64,000 bases of DNA. Source: Pollenia angustigena (taxonomy: Eukaryota; Arthropoda; Insecta; Diptera; Polleniidae). Location of the stretch: assembly GCA_930367215.1 (NCBI GenBank), contig OV884059.1, forward strand, positions 33,843,882-33,907,881. The letters run 5' to 3'. Of the stretch, positions 49,242-61,132 are shown one piece after another. The notes beneath the pieces were generated by a model that did no database searches, was not told the DNA's origin, and saw only the letters and a program-made list of their open reading frames with translations. A program made the translations under genes and the position numbers. How positions within the stretch are numbered: position 1 is the stretch's first letter; each line of letters begins with the position of its first letter.

Positions 49242-49845
49242 TAACATTGCAATGAAAAATCCCTGTTGTTTGTGTTGTTCTTGGATTGTTGTAGTATCGA
49301 ATCCTTGTAACATGCTAACATTTTAATTCGCTTTAAACTTTTAAATCAAAACGTATATTTAATTTTTTCATTGTTTTGCAACGTATTTTTGAGAAAACGC
49401 AGATTCTTCAGGAAACTTTAATCTGAATTAATAAAATTTTAACATTCAAAACAATAATTTAAATGCAATTTGTCCACTAATTGATCAAAATTAAATTGTG
49501 AGTATATTAAACAGCCAAACACGTATTATATTTATATTTTATTTAACGAGATTTTTTCCCCAGGAAATATGCCAAAGATAAAGCCATCAAAGTCTTCTAT
49601 CATAATGAAATACGTTAACGAACATAACAATGTCTTTAAATCTGATGGCCGAATACTCGATTGCAAAGTTTGCAATAAGCCCGTGAGTCACGAAAAGAAG
49701 TTTTTGGTTGAGCAACACTTAAATAGTCAAAAACACAAGGAGCGCCTCGAGTGTGTTACAGAAAAGTCGTCCTAGTCGTTGCTTTAAAATAAAGAGACAC
49801 CAAATAAGTTTTGTGTGGACTTATGTGAAGCATTTACATGGTTAA

Positions 49846-50849
49846 AGGCTCAGTTAGGCGAACGTTGCTGTACCCGTAATGTAACGCACCGTACTGTAAG
49901 CACGTTGGTGCACTTATAGAACGTTTACAAACGTGTCATATGTTTTCCCATACATAAACAAAGAGCAATAGTATACATAAAACAAAACAAACAGTGATGA
50001 GAATCAAAAATGTTCAAATGGTGACCGTTGTGCAGAAAAGGTACCACGTGATTTAAATGGTATTAAAACAGTATTTTGTGTATTTTTAAAAAATGTTAGT
50101 AATTTAAAATTTATATTATAGATTTACAATAAATAAATTTGTATTTTAGCATATATACATTTTTAGCATACATATATTGTAAATGTGCATACACCAAACA
50201 AGGTTTTGATACCATTTAAAGTCTTTTATATGTTTCCCTTTTTCATTATATGTGTATATGAATTTGTTTATTTTAAACATCTAAACATATGTTTATTTGG
50301 AAATATGTTGTATTGTAAGTTGTTTTGTCGCAATTCTATAGATATACTAAAAAAAGTACCAAAAAAAAAGAGCAAAATTACTCGCATTCAATGTAACATA
50401 CAAGCCGCCCATCACTGTCTTACAAATGTCACTAAGTCCCAATTTACACTAGGGACATTTCTTGCCGGACATTTTTTGAATTCTCTTTTAATCTTACCCG
50501 AAGCGTTTACATATGAAACATTAGAAGTCAGACAGAAATTAATACTTGTATGTAAACTACGAAAAGTAAGAAAGAGAAATGAAAAAATGTCCAGTACAGA
50601 TAGTCATGTACTACACACTCTACCTTTTCAACCCCTCGCCATCAAACTTCGTCTGTCCGGCAAGAAATGTCCCTAGTGTAAATTGGGACTTAACAACGGC
50701 ATGAAATTCTATTTTATACAGATTGGTGCGTTGCAACTAGGGTACATTGCATTTCGGTAAGCTTTTGTATTGGTTTTCATATAACAAAAAGCGAACAGCT
50801 GATTGATACAGTACAGATACGGTACAGCAACGTTCGCCTAACTGAGCCT
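49846..50849. mobile_element. PIF-type MITE in the CGGBP1-like pseudogene, TSD TAA
   Basis: Ends AGGCTCAGTTAGGCGAACGT and the inverse ACGTTCGCCTAACTGAGCCT; TAA at 49843-49845 and 50850-50852. Contains a second MITE (50435-50690). The 163-codon open frame at 50185-50676 runs across both and is not a gene. Confidence 0.85.
50435..50690. mobile_element. MITE nested in the PIF-type MITE, TSD TA
   Basis: Ends AGTCCCAATTTACACTAGGG and the exact inverse CCCTAGTGTAAATTGGGACT, then ACATTTCTTGCCGGACA inverted as well. TA on each side. 256 bp. Confidence 0.88.
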
Positions 50850-51066
50850 TAAGGCTGTCAATGGGCTTAAAATATTTTATCCAAAACTGCTACATGTTAC
50901 TTGCTTGGCACATGGTTTACACCGAGATGCAGAGGAAATTAGAAGCCAATTCGATAATATTGATTTACTGGTTTCATATGGAAAAAAATATTTTTAAAGG
51001 CTCCTTCCCGAGTTGCAATTTTTAATGAAATGTATATGTACCTTGGTACCCTTAGATGGGGAACCT

Positions 51067-51380
51067 GTGCCCATGTTCTGTAACTCTAGCGTCGAGAAAC
51101 TTTTCGATTTAAATGTGTGAAATGAAACAAAAATGCCATCATGCCTATCATGTAAGAAAATTACGTACCAATTTACAGAAAAAATGTGCCTGTAACATTT
51201 TGGTGAGAAAAGTTCCCGCTTTAAACTGTCAAATAAACTCACGAATAAAAATGGGGCGAGAAAACATTTTAACACGTTTTAGTTACAAATGCAAAATTCG
51301 AAGAATAATAAAAATAGTATTTTGTTCTTGGCACATTTTTTCATGGTTTTATTATTTTGCTTTAAGCAATTTTATAAAAT
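51067..51380. repeat. Dispersed repeat related to the MITE at 33689
   Basis: Shares CATGTTCTGTAACTCTAGCG, GTGTGAAATGAAACAAAAATG, AATAAAAATGGGGCGAGAAA and TTCTTGGCACATTTTT with 33689-34000. The right end abuts the Helitron-like sequence at 51380. Confidence 0.6.
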
Positions 51381-51900
51381 ACTAGCTTAACCCGGTGCGC
51401 TTCGCTACACTGCTTAAACCACTTCTTCAGTTGAGAGATATTTAATATATGCATCCTATGGAAGGTTTTTGCCCCCTGCGCCTTCCCGCTTTATTTTTAT
51501 TTTCAAAAGTGTAGTATACCATAGGAGTGACTTCTACTAAGTTTGAACATTCTTACTATAACAGTTCTTAAAATATGTGATATTAAACATTGGCGTCCTA
51601 TGGGGGGTAACATTTCCCCGCTGCTATTTTATTTCAATTTTGGGGTTCAGAAGATCATACTACAAAAAGTTTAATAAAATGAGTGCAGCGGCTCTAAATT
51701 ATATTTCTATCTATGAGGGGCACTGCTCCTCCCCTGTCTACCCCGCACATTTTTATATTGAAATTTATATGGTCTAAATTTCTCTTTTGATATCTTATTT
51801 GAAGATCAAAACTGCGTCCTTATTTTGTTATATTTGCATTGGGGTTTTATAAAATATTTGCTTTATTTTTTTTTTTATTAGAGTCTTTTTAAGCGAATTA
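51379..51900 (-). mobile_element. Helitron-type 3' end
   Basis: On the minus strand the sequence ends GCGAAGCGCACCGGGTTAAG then CTAGT, followed by A/T-rich flank: a GC-rich stem before a CTAGT terminus. Right boundary unknown, no Rep/helicase coding. Confidence 0.35.
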
Positions 51901-52285
51901 TTATGAAATAAAAATTATTTGAGAAGATTCAACCGAAAGGAGAGGAACTTTAGCATGGTGTCCCCAAATGGGTCCAATGGGCAGATAGCTATATTATTTT
52001 TTTTTACTTTGGTCAAACGTCATTCATTTGTTTTAGATACACAAATTAAAATTTCTTAGCAATCATCTTCTAAATATATTGCAAACTGTTTTAACATAAA
52101 CTATATTTCGTATATGTTATTGAAAGTTATCTTCATTATTTTTACTTAGGGAAATGCCCTTTGATTGGACTAGTTTTAAGAGTGGAAAAACAATTATTTT
52201 TCTTATTGCATCATTCATAAAGTGTATCTTCGACGTTAACCATCTATAAACATTTTGGCTTGTGCTATTCGTGTAATTCTTAACA

Positions 52286-52735
52286 ATGGCGAAACAATCT
52301 TGTAACTCTGCAAATAATTATCGAGGTCTTCAGGAAGCTATTGCAAGTATTTTTGAAGACAGTGACTCTGATGATAATTATGACTTATTGGCGATTTCTC
52401 CCGACCCGAGTATTCTCACAGATGAAGATATACGTAAATTGGATGGTTGCTACACAAGCAAGCCATCAGAAAAAATCAACGTGCAACAGCGAAAGGAAAA
52501 TGTTGTAAATGATCTCACAGGTTAAACACCAGTCAACATTTTCGAGAAATTTGTTGATGGAGACGTTCTTGATATGATTATCCTGTACACAAAATTATAT
52601 GCTTCACAACATAATAATCATAATTTTGAAATAACCGCAGGTGAACTAAAAGTGTTCTTTGCCATTGAACTCTTGACTGGATACCATTCGCTTCCACGAG
52701 AGCGATTATACTGGAGTCTAGATGAAGACTGCGGT
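52286..52735 (+). pseudogene. piggyBac transposase-like, N-terminal fragment
   Basis: 79 codons from ATG 52286, with an acidic stretch FEDSDSDDNYDLL and a stop at 52523. The same frame continues as TPVNIFEKFVDGDVLDMIIL, GELKVFFAIELLTGYHSLPR and ERLYWSLDEDCGV, typical of the region before the catalytic domain in piggyBac-derived proteins. After about 52740 the similarity ends. The DDD core is not here. Confidence 0.72.
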
Positions 52736-52969
52736 GTAACAGTTGTTCCAACTAGTTTTTTCCATTTCTTTGCACAATTGTGCACACCAATACTAACATA
52801 TATTTTTATGCTCTTCAATTCAGTCGTCGATGTGACTTCGACAAGTGTACATGTCTAGTGGATGCTATATTATTTTGTTTCAGCTTACACTCAAAAAATA
52901 TTGTGCGGACAAAAATGCTTTTGGTAACATCCAATGCCTTGCGTGCAATTTTTATTTTTATTTATATTA

Positions 52970-53893
52970 CATTTACACCTACGCCAAATCTAGTACTTAC
53001 GAGATTTCGAGCCAAATCTAGTTGTTTTTGACTAGATTTCCCATACAAAACAAAATCTACTTCGTGACTAGATTTTGACGAAATCTACTCAAAATCTAGT
53101 AGTACTTAATGATGCAACTATGGTTTTTTCAATAAAGCACTAAAAAATACTTCCCTGCACAAGAAAAAATGACATTTAAAAAAAAGACAAAACAAAAATT
53201 GTTAAAAAACAAATTAAAAGTTTAATAAAAAGGAAGAACATGTAAAATGAATTAAAATAGATAATCATTCAAAGCAAATTTCAATCTACCAAAGGTTAAA
53301 TACAATTTGGTTTAAGGATTGATGTTTGACTAATGACGTCAGCAGTCATCGATGGCTGCGAGTGTTAAACGGCAAGCCCTCTGAGGAGATTGAGTGGTTG
53401 CAATCGAAACATGTCAGGGTAACCTGTCCGTAAAAACGCCTGGATTCGAGCCCAGATTGAGTCAAGAATGAAAAATTATCAGTAAATTTTAATTAATTTA
53501 CATGTTGTAAAATTCCTTTCTTCATAAAAATAATTTAATGAAAATTGAATTTGATGAACTTAAGCCTAATTAAAAATATTAAAAATTTGGATTGAAAACC
53601 ATAAATAGTTTCAACAAAATAACCACAATACTAATTAAAACTGTAAAAATATAAAAAAAACGAGTAATTTGATAAAATAAATATGGTTGATTATTAATAA
53701 AAGGTAATGCAAATTTTTAGATGTATATTTCTTTTTGTGTTTGTATGTGTAATGAAAAAACTTTTAGTCAGTTGTTTTGTTATAAAAACAAAATCTCGCT
53801 AATGTCAAAAAAGTATAATGTAAACGCACTAGATTTCAAAGAAGATTTTAAATCAAATCTACAAGATTTCGGGCTAATGTAAATGTAGTATTA
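52970..53893. mobile_element. Possible TIR element with AAATCTAG motifs
   Basis: ACATTTACA near 52975 and its inverse TGTAAATGTAGTA at 53877-53889. Both subterminal zones are rich in AAATCTA(G/C) / CTAGATTT words (52988-53100, 53829-53866). Ends are degraded. Confidence 0.4.
53340..53465 (+). repeat. tRNA-like (SINE head?) segment
   Basis: GC-richer than its surroundings, with a good B-box-like word GGATTCGAGCC (53451 region) and a weak A-box-like TGGCTGCGAGTG about 90 bp upstream. It does not fold as a normal tRNA by eye. A SINE head is only a guess. Confidence 0.25.
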
Positions 53894-54397
53894 GAGTTTA
53901 AATTTTAAGACTTAAATGTAGAATAATATAACATTTCACAAGTTTACATGCAAAGCAAAGAACTTTGTAAAATGGTAATTATTTGAGATTTAAAATCAAT
54001 TTTTAATATTTTAGATAAAAATGCGTTAACCGATATATTATTAAGGAAAAAATATTGTATTCTATTAATTTGTAATTTTCAAATAATATCTACATTGTTT
54101 TGCATTTAAGCTAACGATATGTGTTTTGTTTGTGAAAAAAATTCTTTGGTGCCTGTAAAAGGGTCCTTTTTTCTTTCGTTAAAAAGACGTACCTAAATGC
54201 GGAAATTATTAAGAAAAAAATAAATAGCCACAAGAATTTGTTGGTATATTGTGCTTGTCAAAATATTTTTGTTTCTGTACAAATCGCGTCGGTGGGTTTT
54301 TTTTTTTCTTTGAAAACACTTTTCTTAAGTAAGTAAAAATATTTAAAAAACAAGTGTAAAAGTCTTGTTTTCCTACAATTTATGTGTAATCCTATAT
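53894..54397. other. No feature recognised
   Basis: AT-rich flank to the large composite hAT. Only short open frames. Confidence 0.4.
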
Positions 54398-54660
54398 AGA
54401 TAAAATAGGCCTGCCATACGTCCTAGTTTTCCAGGATTGTCCTGGTTTTAGACTACTTGTCCTGGTGTCATGGTCCACTATTAAATTGTCCTGGTTTTTT
54501 GTACAGGTCAAGACAAACAAATTAGTTTTTTGCTTTAGTTGTTAACACAGGGTCTCCACCTGAGATAAGATATAAGATTTTTATATCAGCAAACGTCAAA
54601 TTGCATCGCAGAGAGTATTATCTTACGTGTGGACTCTCAAATACTGTTAGTATTAATATT

Positions 54661-54928
54661 CGTGGTTATTCTAAAATACGCGTCGAAGAAGTGAACATTT
54701 ACATGAAAACAAAAACAAAACAAAACCAAATTGACAAAAATGGTTTTTGTTTTTCTTACAAAGTTTACAGTTTTCAAAACAGAAAGAAACGCGTTATAAC
54801 TCTCGCGTTAATTTTATTTTAGAAGTGTATAGATAACAAACACAATTTTCGTCACTTTGGTTTGGTTTTGTTTTTGTTTTCATGTAAATGTTCACCTCTT
54901 CGACGCGTATTTTAGAATAACCACGATT
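54661..54928. repeat. Inverted repeat, 70-bp arms
   Basis: CGTGGTTATTCTAAAATACG, GTGAACATTTACATG and AAACAAAAACAAAACAAAAC in the left arm; their complements run from 54857 to 54928. The loop is about 125 bp. The 73-codon open frame here is a by-product. Confidence 0.75.
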
Positions 54929-56170
54929 ATAATAAATGTTATGAGACAGTTGTTATAAGAAATCTTATAACAACTATCTTATAAGATGATCTGTCAAAAA
55001 AAACACATACATACACAGAAAAAAAAAATTTTTAAAATCAAAAAGAAACAATCTTATTTTAAAATAAAACAGCTGTGAAATCGAGCCAAGCTGGTTTTCT
55101 TTTGTTTTAAAAGTTTTCGTTTTTATGTTAAAAACTGCAATTTTTATAAAAAAAATTGAAAATAAAAGTGAAAATCAATTTTAAAAGAAAATATACCATT
55201 TTTGTATTAAAAATTATAGTTTTTAAAACAAGAATATAGCCCTTTTAAATCAAGAATGTAATATTTTTAAATTAAAAATGTGTAATTTTAAATTAAAAGT
55301 ACCTAATTTTGAAGGTATACGTTGCTTCATACTTACCTTTACACCATGCAATAAGTAATTAACTCATTATTAAATTTTTAAGGTTTATTAGAGTATAAAA
55401 ATATACAACTTAAAAGTTATTTAATCTTATTTGATTTATAATTTGTAATTGAGGTATTTTTGTTTATAAAATATTATATTTATTTATTGACCTTTGTTTA
55501 GCATCGTCAGTTAATTAAATTTACAAAATTTTAATATGAATAACACAAAAAAAGCAATACTTTAATTATATATTATTTTTGTTATTATGGCTTTTTTGTA
55601 ATTGTGTTATGACAAATAGGTTTTGGAATTTAAATTAAGAAAAATTTTTTTAAAAATTTTGTTTTGGTTTTTTGGTGTTATTCATATTAAAATTTTGTAA
55701 ATTTAAGTTACTGCCGATGCAAACCAAAGGTTAGCGAAATATCGATAGAAATAAATAAATATAATATTTTATAAATAAAAAGACCTTTAGCTTAAACATC
55801 TAAAAATAATTATTATGTTCTAAAATATTTATAAAAATTTATTAGATATATTTAATATTATAAAATAATACAACTTATTTTTTATGTGCTAAAATAATTA
55901 CAAAAACTCATTGGATGTACATATTTTGGAATACTTTTCAAAAACTAACTAAAGTAATTTTGGTCTAACATATATATTACCATTATTATTTGCATATAAG
56001 TTTATTGAAGGACTAGAAAATACTTTTATATCTTTTAAATATATTTATATATATTTATAAAGTAGTATTCCTAAAAAAAAATTAAAAATAGAACATTAAC
56101 AATAAATCTGTCAGATAGCCGTATATAGCACTTTTACTTGTCTATTTATTAGTTTGATTCGCAAATACTT

Positions 56171-56960
56171 ACATGATATTTTCTTTCGTTGGGAAAAACT
56201 TTACATATCTCATCAAAAATATTTGTAAAACCCTTTGGAGATAGTGACCTATTGCAAAATAGAGAGTCCTCAACGATTATATTAATAAGTTCCGTTCACG
56301 TTGGTAAGAGCATTTGCCTTTTCGTACAAATTTAAAATGGCTTTGTTCTTTGCCGTCTCCATCAATAAAGTTTTTAAATCCTATAATTAAAGTCAGAAAT
56401 TATTTCATTTGTTTCTAATTCAAAGATAAAAACTTACTTTTACTACAGCTGCACCCGAGTTGTTCGATGATGATTGGGTTTGCGAATGACACAACCAATC
56501 TTGCACTTTTGACGGAGCTGATAAAGTGTCATCATCAATACCAAACTAAAAAATTTTAAAATAAAGCAAAAAATATTAAATAAACTTATTAATAAACACC
56601 TCTTTTTTCCTCCACGCAAATAACTTCTCTCTAAATTCCACTCAAAGGGTATCAAGGGATTAATTTCTTTCAAATCTTCATTTTTTAAGTATTGAAGACT
56701 TGGTATGTTATACTACTCTCTAAAAAGATTAAAAAAAAAATGGAAAGATTTTAATATTGGCGACATTTTGACTAACACATAACCTTAAAAAATGAACTTT
56801 ATAATAATAAGTTGCAACTTACCTTTTAGAAATGACATTACAATCATTAAATCAAAACGTTTTAAAAGATCCACTAAAGGATCACTTTCGGTATTTGGCT
56901 CGTGCAAAATATCATTAATGTCATATACCTCTAAAAAATCTTCAGCGTAGTCTTTCATTT
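56171..56960 (-). pseudogene. Multi-exon transposon gene with SAM-like segment, broken
   Basis: Four exon-like blocks on the minus strand. 56960-56823: MKDYAEDFLEVYDINDILHE to VMSFLK with a donor G|GTAAGT. About 56713-56590: LQYLKNEDLKEINPLIPF and, in a shifted frame, FREKLFAWRKKEVF, which resembles the last helices of a SAM domain. 56546-56441: FGIDDDTLSAPSKVQDWLCH with acceptor TTTTTAG and donor GTAAGT. 56383-56172: DLKTLLMETAKNKAILNLYE, then, after a stop, INIIVEDSLFCNRSLSPKGF and DEICKVFPNERKYH. I recall similar uncharacterised insect proteins with an ...EICxLFPTE motif, function unknown. Stops and frame changes show decay. Confidence 0.55.
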
Positions 56961-56969
56961 TTTACAATA

Positions 56970-57225
56970 TTCTTTGAGCTATAATATTTTTTTAACTTTT
57001 TTAAAACACACTGCACCGAGCTTTTAATATTTTTTTAACTTTTTATACTTTTTGCTTCATCCTCCTTTCGACCTAACCTAACCTAACCTATACTTTTTAA
57101 AATACACTGCACTGAGATATAATGTTTGTTTAACTTTTTATACTTTTTAAAACACAATGCACCGAGCTATTAATATTTTTTTAACTTTTTGAAATTTTTA
57201 AAACACACTGCACCGAGCTATATTT
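56970..57225. repeat. Degenerate tandem repeat, about 60 bp x 4, with a TTAGG-like patch
   Basis: Units of the form TTTTTAAAACACACTGCACCGAGCT (split) + AATATTTTTTTAACTTTTT recur four times. One is interrupted by CCTAACCTAACCTAACCTA (57073-57091). Confidence 0.7.
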
Positions 57226-58251
57226 TTTTAATGACGCTTAGTTGTCAACTTTTAAAATTAAAATGGTTTACTTTATTTTCAAGTACAAACCTGTTTTGAT
57301 TTTAATACGTTTTTCAAAATGCTAAACTTTTTAAAACAAAAACAAAAATTTTAAATTTTAACATGTTTTTTCTGCTTCTTATAGTAAAAACAAAAGTGTT
57401 GCGTTTTAATATAAAAGAAAACCTTTTTGTTCTTAAAAGTTTTAGTAAAAAAATAATATTTTTTGATACAAAAACGTACATTTTTGTTTTAAATATGATT
57501 TTTATTGCCTAATTTTGAAAACCACACCGTTTCTTTTTAAAATAAAATTGAACATTTTTGTTTTTAATATATTTTCAAAAAAATTGCTGCAATTTTAAAA
57601 TAAAAACGCAAAATTTTGTTTTAAATAGCGTTTTTTGGTTCAGTGTACATATAAAACAATAATAAGACGCATTCATTAAAATGTTTAATTTTTGTGTGCA
57701 AAAAGTGAAAATCTTGTGATAAATGTTTAAAAAAACAATATTTTTAACTAAAAAACAAGAAAAAACTAAAAAAAAAGAATAAAAACGATACAAGTTTACT
57801 GCACGAGAATCATTCGATTATGAAACCTTATAAGATACGTGTTCCCCTTGTTTAAGAGTAAGATTAACATGAAGAAATTTGTTCTCTCATTCTGCCGACG
57901 TTCTCTCACATATTATATCAGATATTATCTTAGGTGAAGACCCCATGTAACAAAGGTTGAGATTTCTGTTATAACACTGCTAACATAAGGTAATTGTATA
58001 AATTATTTTAATTAAATTCAACTGTTATCTGGTGTAAAGCTGGCAAAAGCTTTCAATAATATTAGATGATAGTCAATCCTCTTTCAAACTTTGTTTCACC
58101 TAGTGGCTGTAAAAAGTTATACCGTGTACAACAACTTTTATAAATAATCGAAAACCGATAACAAATAGCTTTCTCTAAGGCAGCCCATACACGTTTCAAT
58201 TCAATTGACAACTGAGTCGGTCGTTTTCCATATCAAAGCGTGTATGGCTTA

Positions 58252-60393
58252 AGGCCAGTTTACACGGTAATACAATGTTTTACGACTTTGTAGAATCAAA
58301 ATATTATGAAATTCTCTCCGTGTTTAAAATACAAAAATAAAAATCTTTTGTAAGAATAATTCATGTTTACACGGATAGTATAAGTAAAATCAAAAATAAT
58401 AACAAAAAAGCAGATGGTTGCAGTTTTAAATTTTTACAAAAACAACATGAAAATTTTCTGAGTTGATTTTAGTTGTTTTAGTAATTGTATAAAAATGCTA
58501 CCACCTTCAATATACTCTGTTAAAATACACCTCTGGTGTGATGAGAATACATAAGTTTCTAAAATGGTTTACAGTGCAGCCACACGGTCAAGTTGTTCTT
58601 GATAGTCTTTTACATATCGTCAGGTGATTATTGTTTTAGCCTACACGCCATTTTTGAAAAAAATTAGTTAGGAATGGATTATATATGGCTTCAATGTTCT
58701 CTTTCATATTCCCAAATCCATTTTTTGATATCTCGTATAGAATCTGAGATATTTAGTATCGACTTTGGTCTACATCCACATTTTTTAGGTTTATTGAATA
58801 CTATATTGCTACATATTACAATTTTTTGCATATAAACATAACAGATTATACTTTACTATTGCTTTGCGCCATTCGAATAATGAACAACGTAGGTCAAAAT
58901 AAAACGTCACAAAAGTTAAAATTTATTGGACACAATGTGAAACTTGAGGTGAATATGGAGCCCACAACAAAACTAATTGTTGAATATTGATTTGCGCTAT
59001 CTAACATATATTTTCTTTCCATATTATGTTGGATCAGTAGTTCGTGGCTTATAGGAATGAGTTAAGCAATTATCACCTTTCTGAAACATACCAGCCTTTC
59101 CTTGTAAATCTCTATTAACTATCAAATTCATTGTTTTTGCCATTAACTTAATTTGCTCCACGTCAAAGAAAACGTCATAATACGAAATAAAATTTGATAT
59201 GGAGCACAAAACGACAAAATGTTATTTTAGAAAAACCATTAAAACTTTGGATTTATTGCATGTAAATTCATGAAAATGTAAAGTTTTGTTAAAAACATAC
59301 ATAGCAATCAATTAGGAGCGTTTAAAAAAAATCTATCGGGTAGTTTTTGAGAAAATTTACTGTAAACCTATTTTATCGTTTTTCTCAAAACCGACTTGAT
59401 GGCTTATAGGCTAACACAATAATCACCTGACGATATACTGTTTGTCAAAATTTCCAAAAATTGATAGTTGTGACGAAGGCTGCATTCAATTTTGAGCAAT
59501 TTACTTTCAAGATGCCATCAAGAAAAAAATTTATAAAGAGAACCGAAAAATTTGCTCACTAACCTTGAAATCAGCTGTTTTCTTGAACGTAAATTGAAAC
59601 ACTCACTGGCAAGAGAATTTTAAAGGCAAGTTCGCATCAATTTTTAAAAGTATGAGTGTATTGGTAAAAAAGTGTGAGTGTATTAAAACTTGATAGGCAA
59701 AACTTGATCGTGTAACCCTCAAGTTAGAAAAAAAGCATTTACCGACCGCTTGTCAGATTTTGTATTCGTATTTCATCTTACTCAATATATTTTACTTTTA
59801 CATGATTAGATTTTTCTCATTCTACATCATTGATGTCCATTCAAGCAAACAATTGTTTAGAAGCCCCACCCCTTTGTTTTTTACGCTCATTTATTTAGTT
59901 GCACACGTACGGTAGATGAGTTGATCTTATTTCAAATACAGTGTGTAAGATAAGTAATAAAATTAAAAAAATATTTGAATGTTTTTACGAAATTGTCATA
60001 AAAGCATAAATGTCGAAGAATTTAGTGGAGTTTTTTTTAGATATAATTATTAATTTTAATTTCTAAACATGCTCGCACTTCACATTGAATTTTTTTTAAT
60101 GTAAATATTTAAAAATTTCCAATTCTTACTGTTTGTAAAAAATTTTTAAAAGTTAAAATTTTAAAAGTCAATTTAAAAAATAGAAAATTTAGTTGGACGA
60201 TATTATTATAAATATTTTACAATCAAAACAATTTATTTCTATTAAATTTAAATAAAATTTGTGCGATTAGTTTTGCGTATCTCTGTATTTTGAAACTCTC
60301 TCATAATACATATGCAAAACATTTTTGAACATCAATGTTCTACATCATTTTATGCAATGTCGTAATACATTGTATTACCGTGTAAAGTGGCCT
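58252..60393. mobile_element. PIF-type element, TSD TTA, 2.1 kb with nested MITE
   Basis: Left end AGGCCAGTTTACACGGTAAT, right inverse ATTACCGTGTAAAGTGGCCT, with TTA on both sides (58249-58251, 60394-60396). Its body is AT-rich and non-coding, with the nested MITE at 58617. Confidence 0.85.
58617..59433. mobile_element. Nested MITE, TIR TCGTCAGGTGATTATTG, TSD TA
   Basis: Ends TCGTCAGGTGATTATTG and the inverse CAATAATCACCTGACGA, followed inward by TTTTAGCCTA / TAGGCTAACA. 817 bp. The 61-codon open frame at 59024-59209 has no recognisable domain. Confidence 0.82.
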
Positions 60394-60724
60394 TTAGTCA
60401 ATTGATTAGTACATGAAGTACACGTTAATTTTTTTTCTATATATTGTTGGATTTAAAAATAAAAACTGGATGGTTTTTACATATCGCACCCTAATACTAA
60501 ACTGTAACAACTCACAATTCTTACATTTTCAGGAGAGCCAAAAAACAGTTTATGTAAAAATGGTGATAATATTTAAAAAAAAATTAATTCCCTTATAAAA
60601 GTCCAATTTGAAGCAGGTTTTGCTATGCCTTATGAGAATTAATTTATGAAAAAAGTAATTTTTGAAAAATTTTGAGTTGTGACCCTTTAGTATTTAGGGT
60701 GCGATATACTACATACATACATAT

Positions 60725-61132
60725 TGTTACGTTTTTCCTTTAATAAACGCGTTTGAGTTCTTTTAATTGCAAATCCGAATAGAAACACACACTTATTCAA
60801 CTTAACAAACTTTATTGAAATTAATTATTTTGTTCACAATTGTTAGTTACGAACAGAACCGTTTTTCAAAACAGACTAAACTAATTTTACATGAGTCACC
60901 CCTTTTTATATTTCATAATTATTTCTAGATTTTTCCTGAACCTTCCCGTAAAAACTATTTATTATGTTCTATAACCATTTCTAGAAATTACTGGGAAATT
61001 TATATAGGAATTATTTTTAAAATAACAGTTGTGTTGAAAATTATACATGACAATTTTAAGTAACATAAAACTATAACTTACAAGATAACTTATAACTATA
61101 AATAATTCTTAGATAATTTAACTTTCGTAACA
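60725..61132. mobile_element. Solo LTR, TSD ATAT
   Basis: Begins TGTTACGTTTTTCC and ends CTTTCGTAACA, giving inverted TGTTACG/CGTAACA termini. ATAT on both sides (60721-60724, 61133-61136). It is 408 bp with no internal genes next to it, so it is what remains after LTR-LTR recombination. Size and 4-bp target would fit a Gypsy-type element. Confidence 0.72.

Larger units (their letters stand above)
49569..51060 (+). pseudogene. CGGBP1-like/hAT transposase-derived pseudogene, interrupted
   Basis: Starts with a 68-codon frame: MPKIKPSKSSIIMKYVNEHN, then a zinc finger CKVCNKPVSHEKKFLVEQHL (C2H2 type) and NSQKHKER. This resembles the N-terminus of CGGBP1-like hAT proteins. After two stops come NKETPNKFCVDLCEAFTWLK, then the MITE at 49846, and beyond it (50853 on) [33 protein letters not shown] and [17 protein letters not shown], the family's HVTCLAH block. 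The catalytic core between these parts is deleted. Confidence 0.72.
55013..57646 (-). mobile_element. 2.6-kb transposon with ACACTGAACC-type end carrying a broken gene, TSD ACAT
   Basis: ACAT on both sides (55009-55012, 57647-57650). The right end, read inward on the minus strand, is ACACTGAACCAAAAAACGC. The left end starts ACACAGAAAAAAAA. Both subterminal zones are rich in TTTTAAAACAAAAA-type words. A multi-exon gene lies on the minus strand. The superfamily is uncertain; the 4-bp target and CACTG-like end would fit Chapaev/CACTA-like DNA transposons. Confidence 0.6.
54550..57944. mobile_element. TIR element GGGTCT(C/T)CACCT with further insertion
   Basis: Left GGGTCTCCACCTGAGATAAG, right inverse CTTAGGTGAAGACCC. 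The flanking TGTTAACA/TGTAACAA may be a decayed 8-bp TSD. Contains the inverted repeat at 54661 and the 2.6-kb element at 55013. Confidence 0.55.

Noticed and set aside
50185..50676. 163-codon open frame
   Set aside because: It spans two nested MITEs with inverted ends, so it is formed by repeat sequence rather than by a gene.
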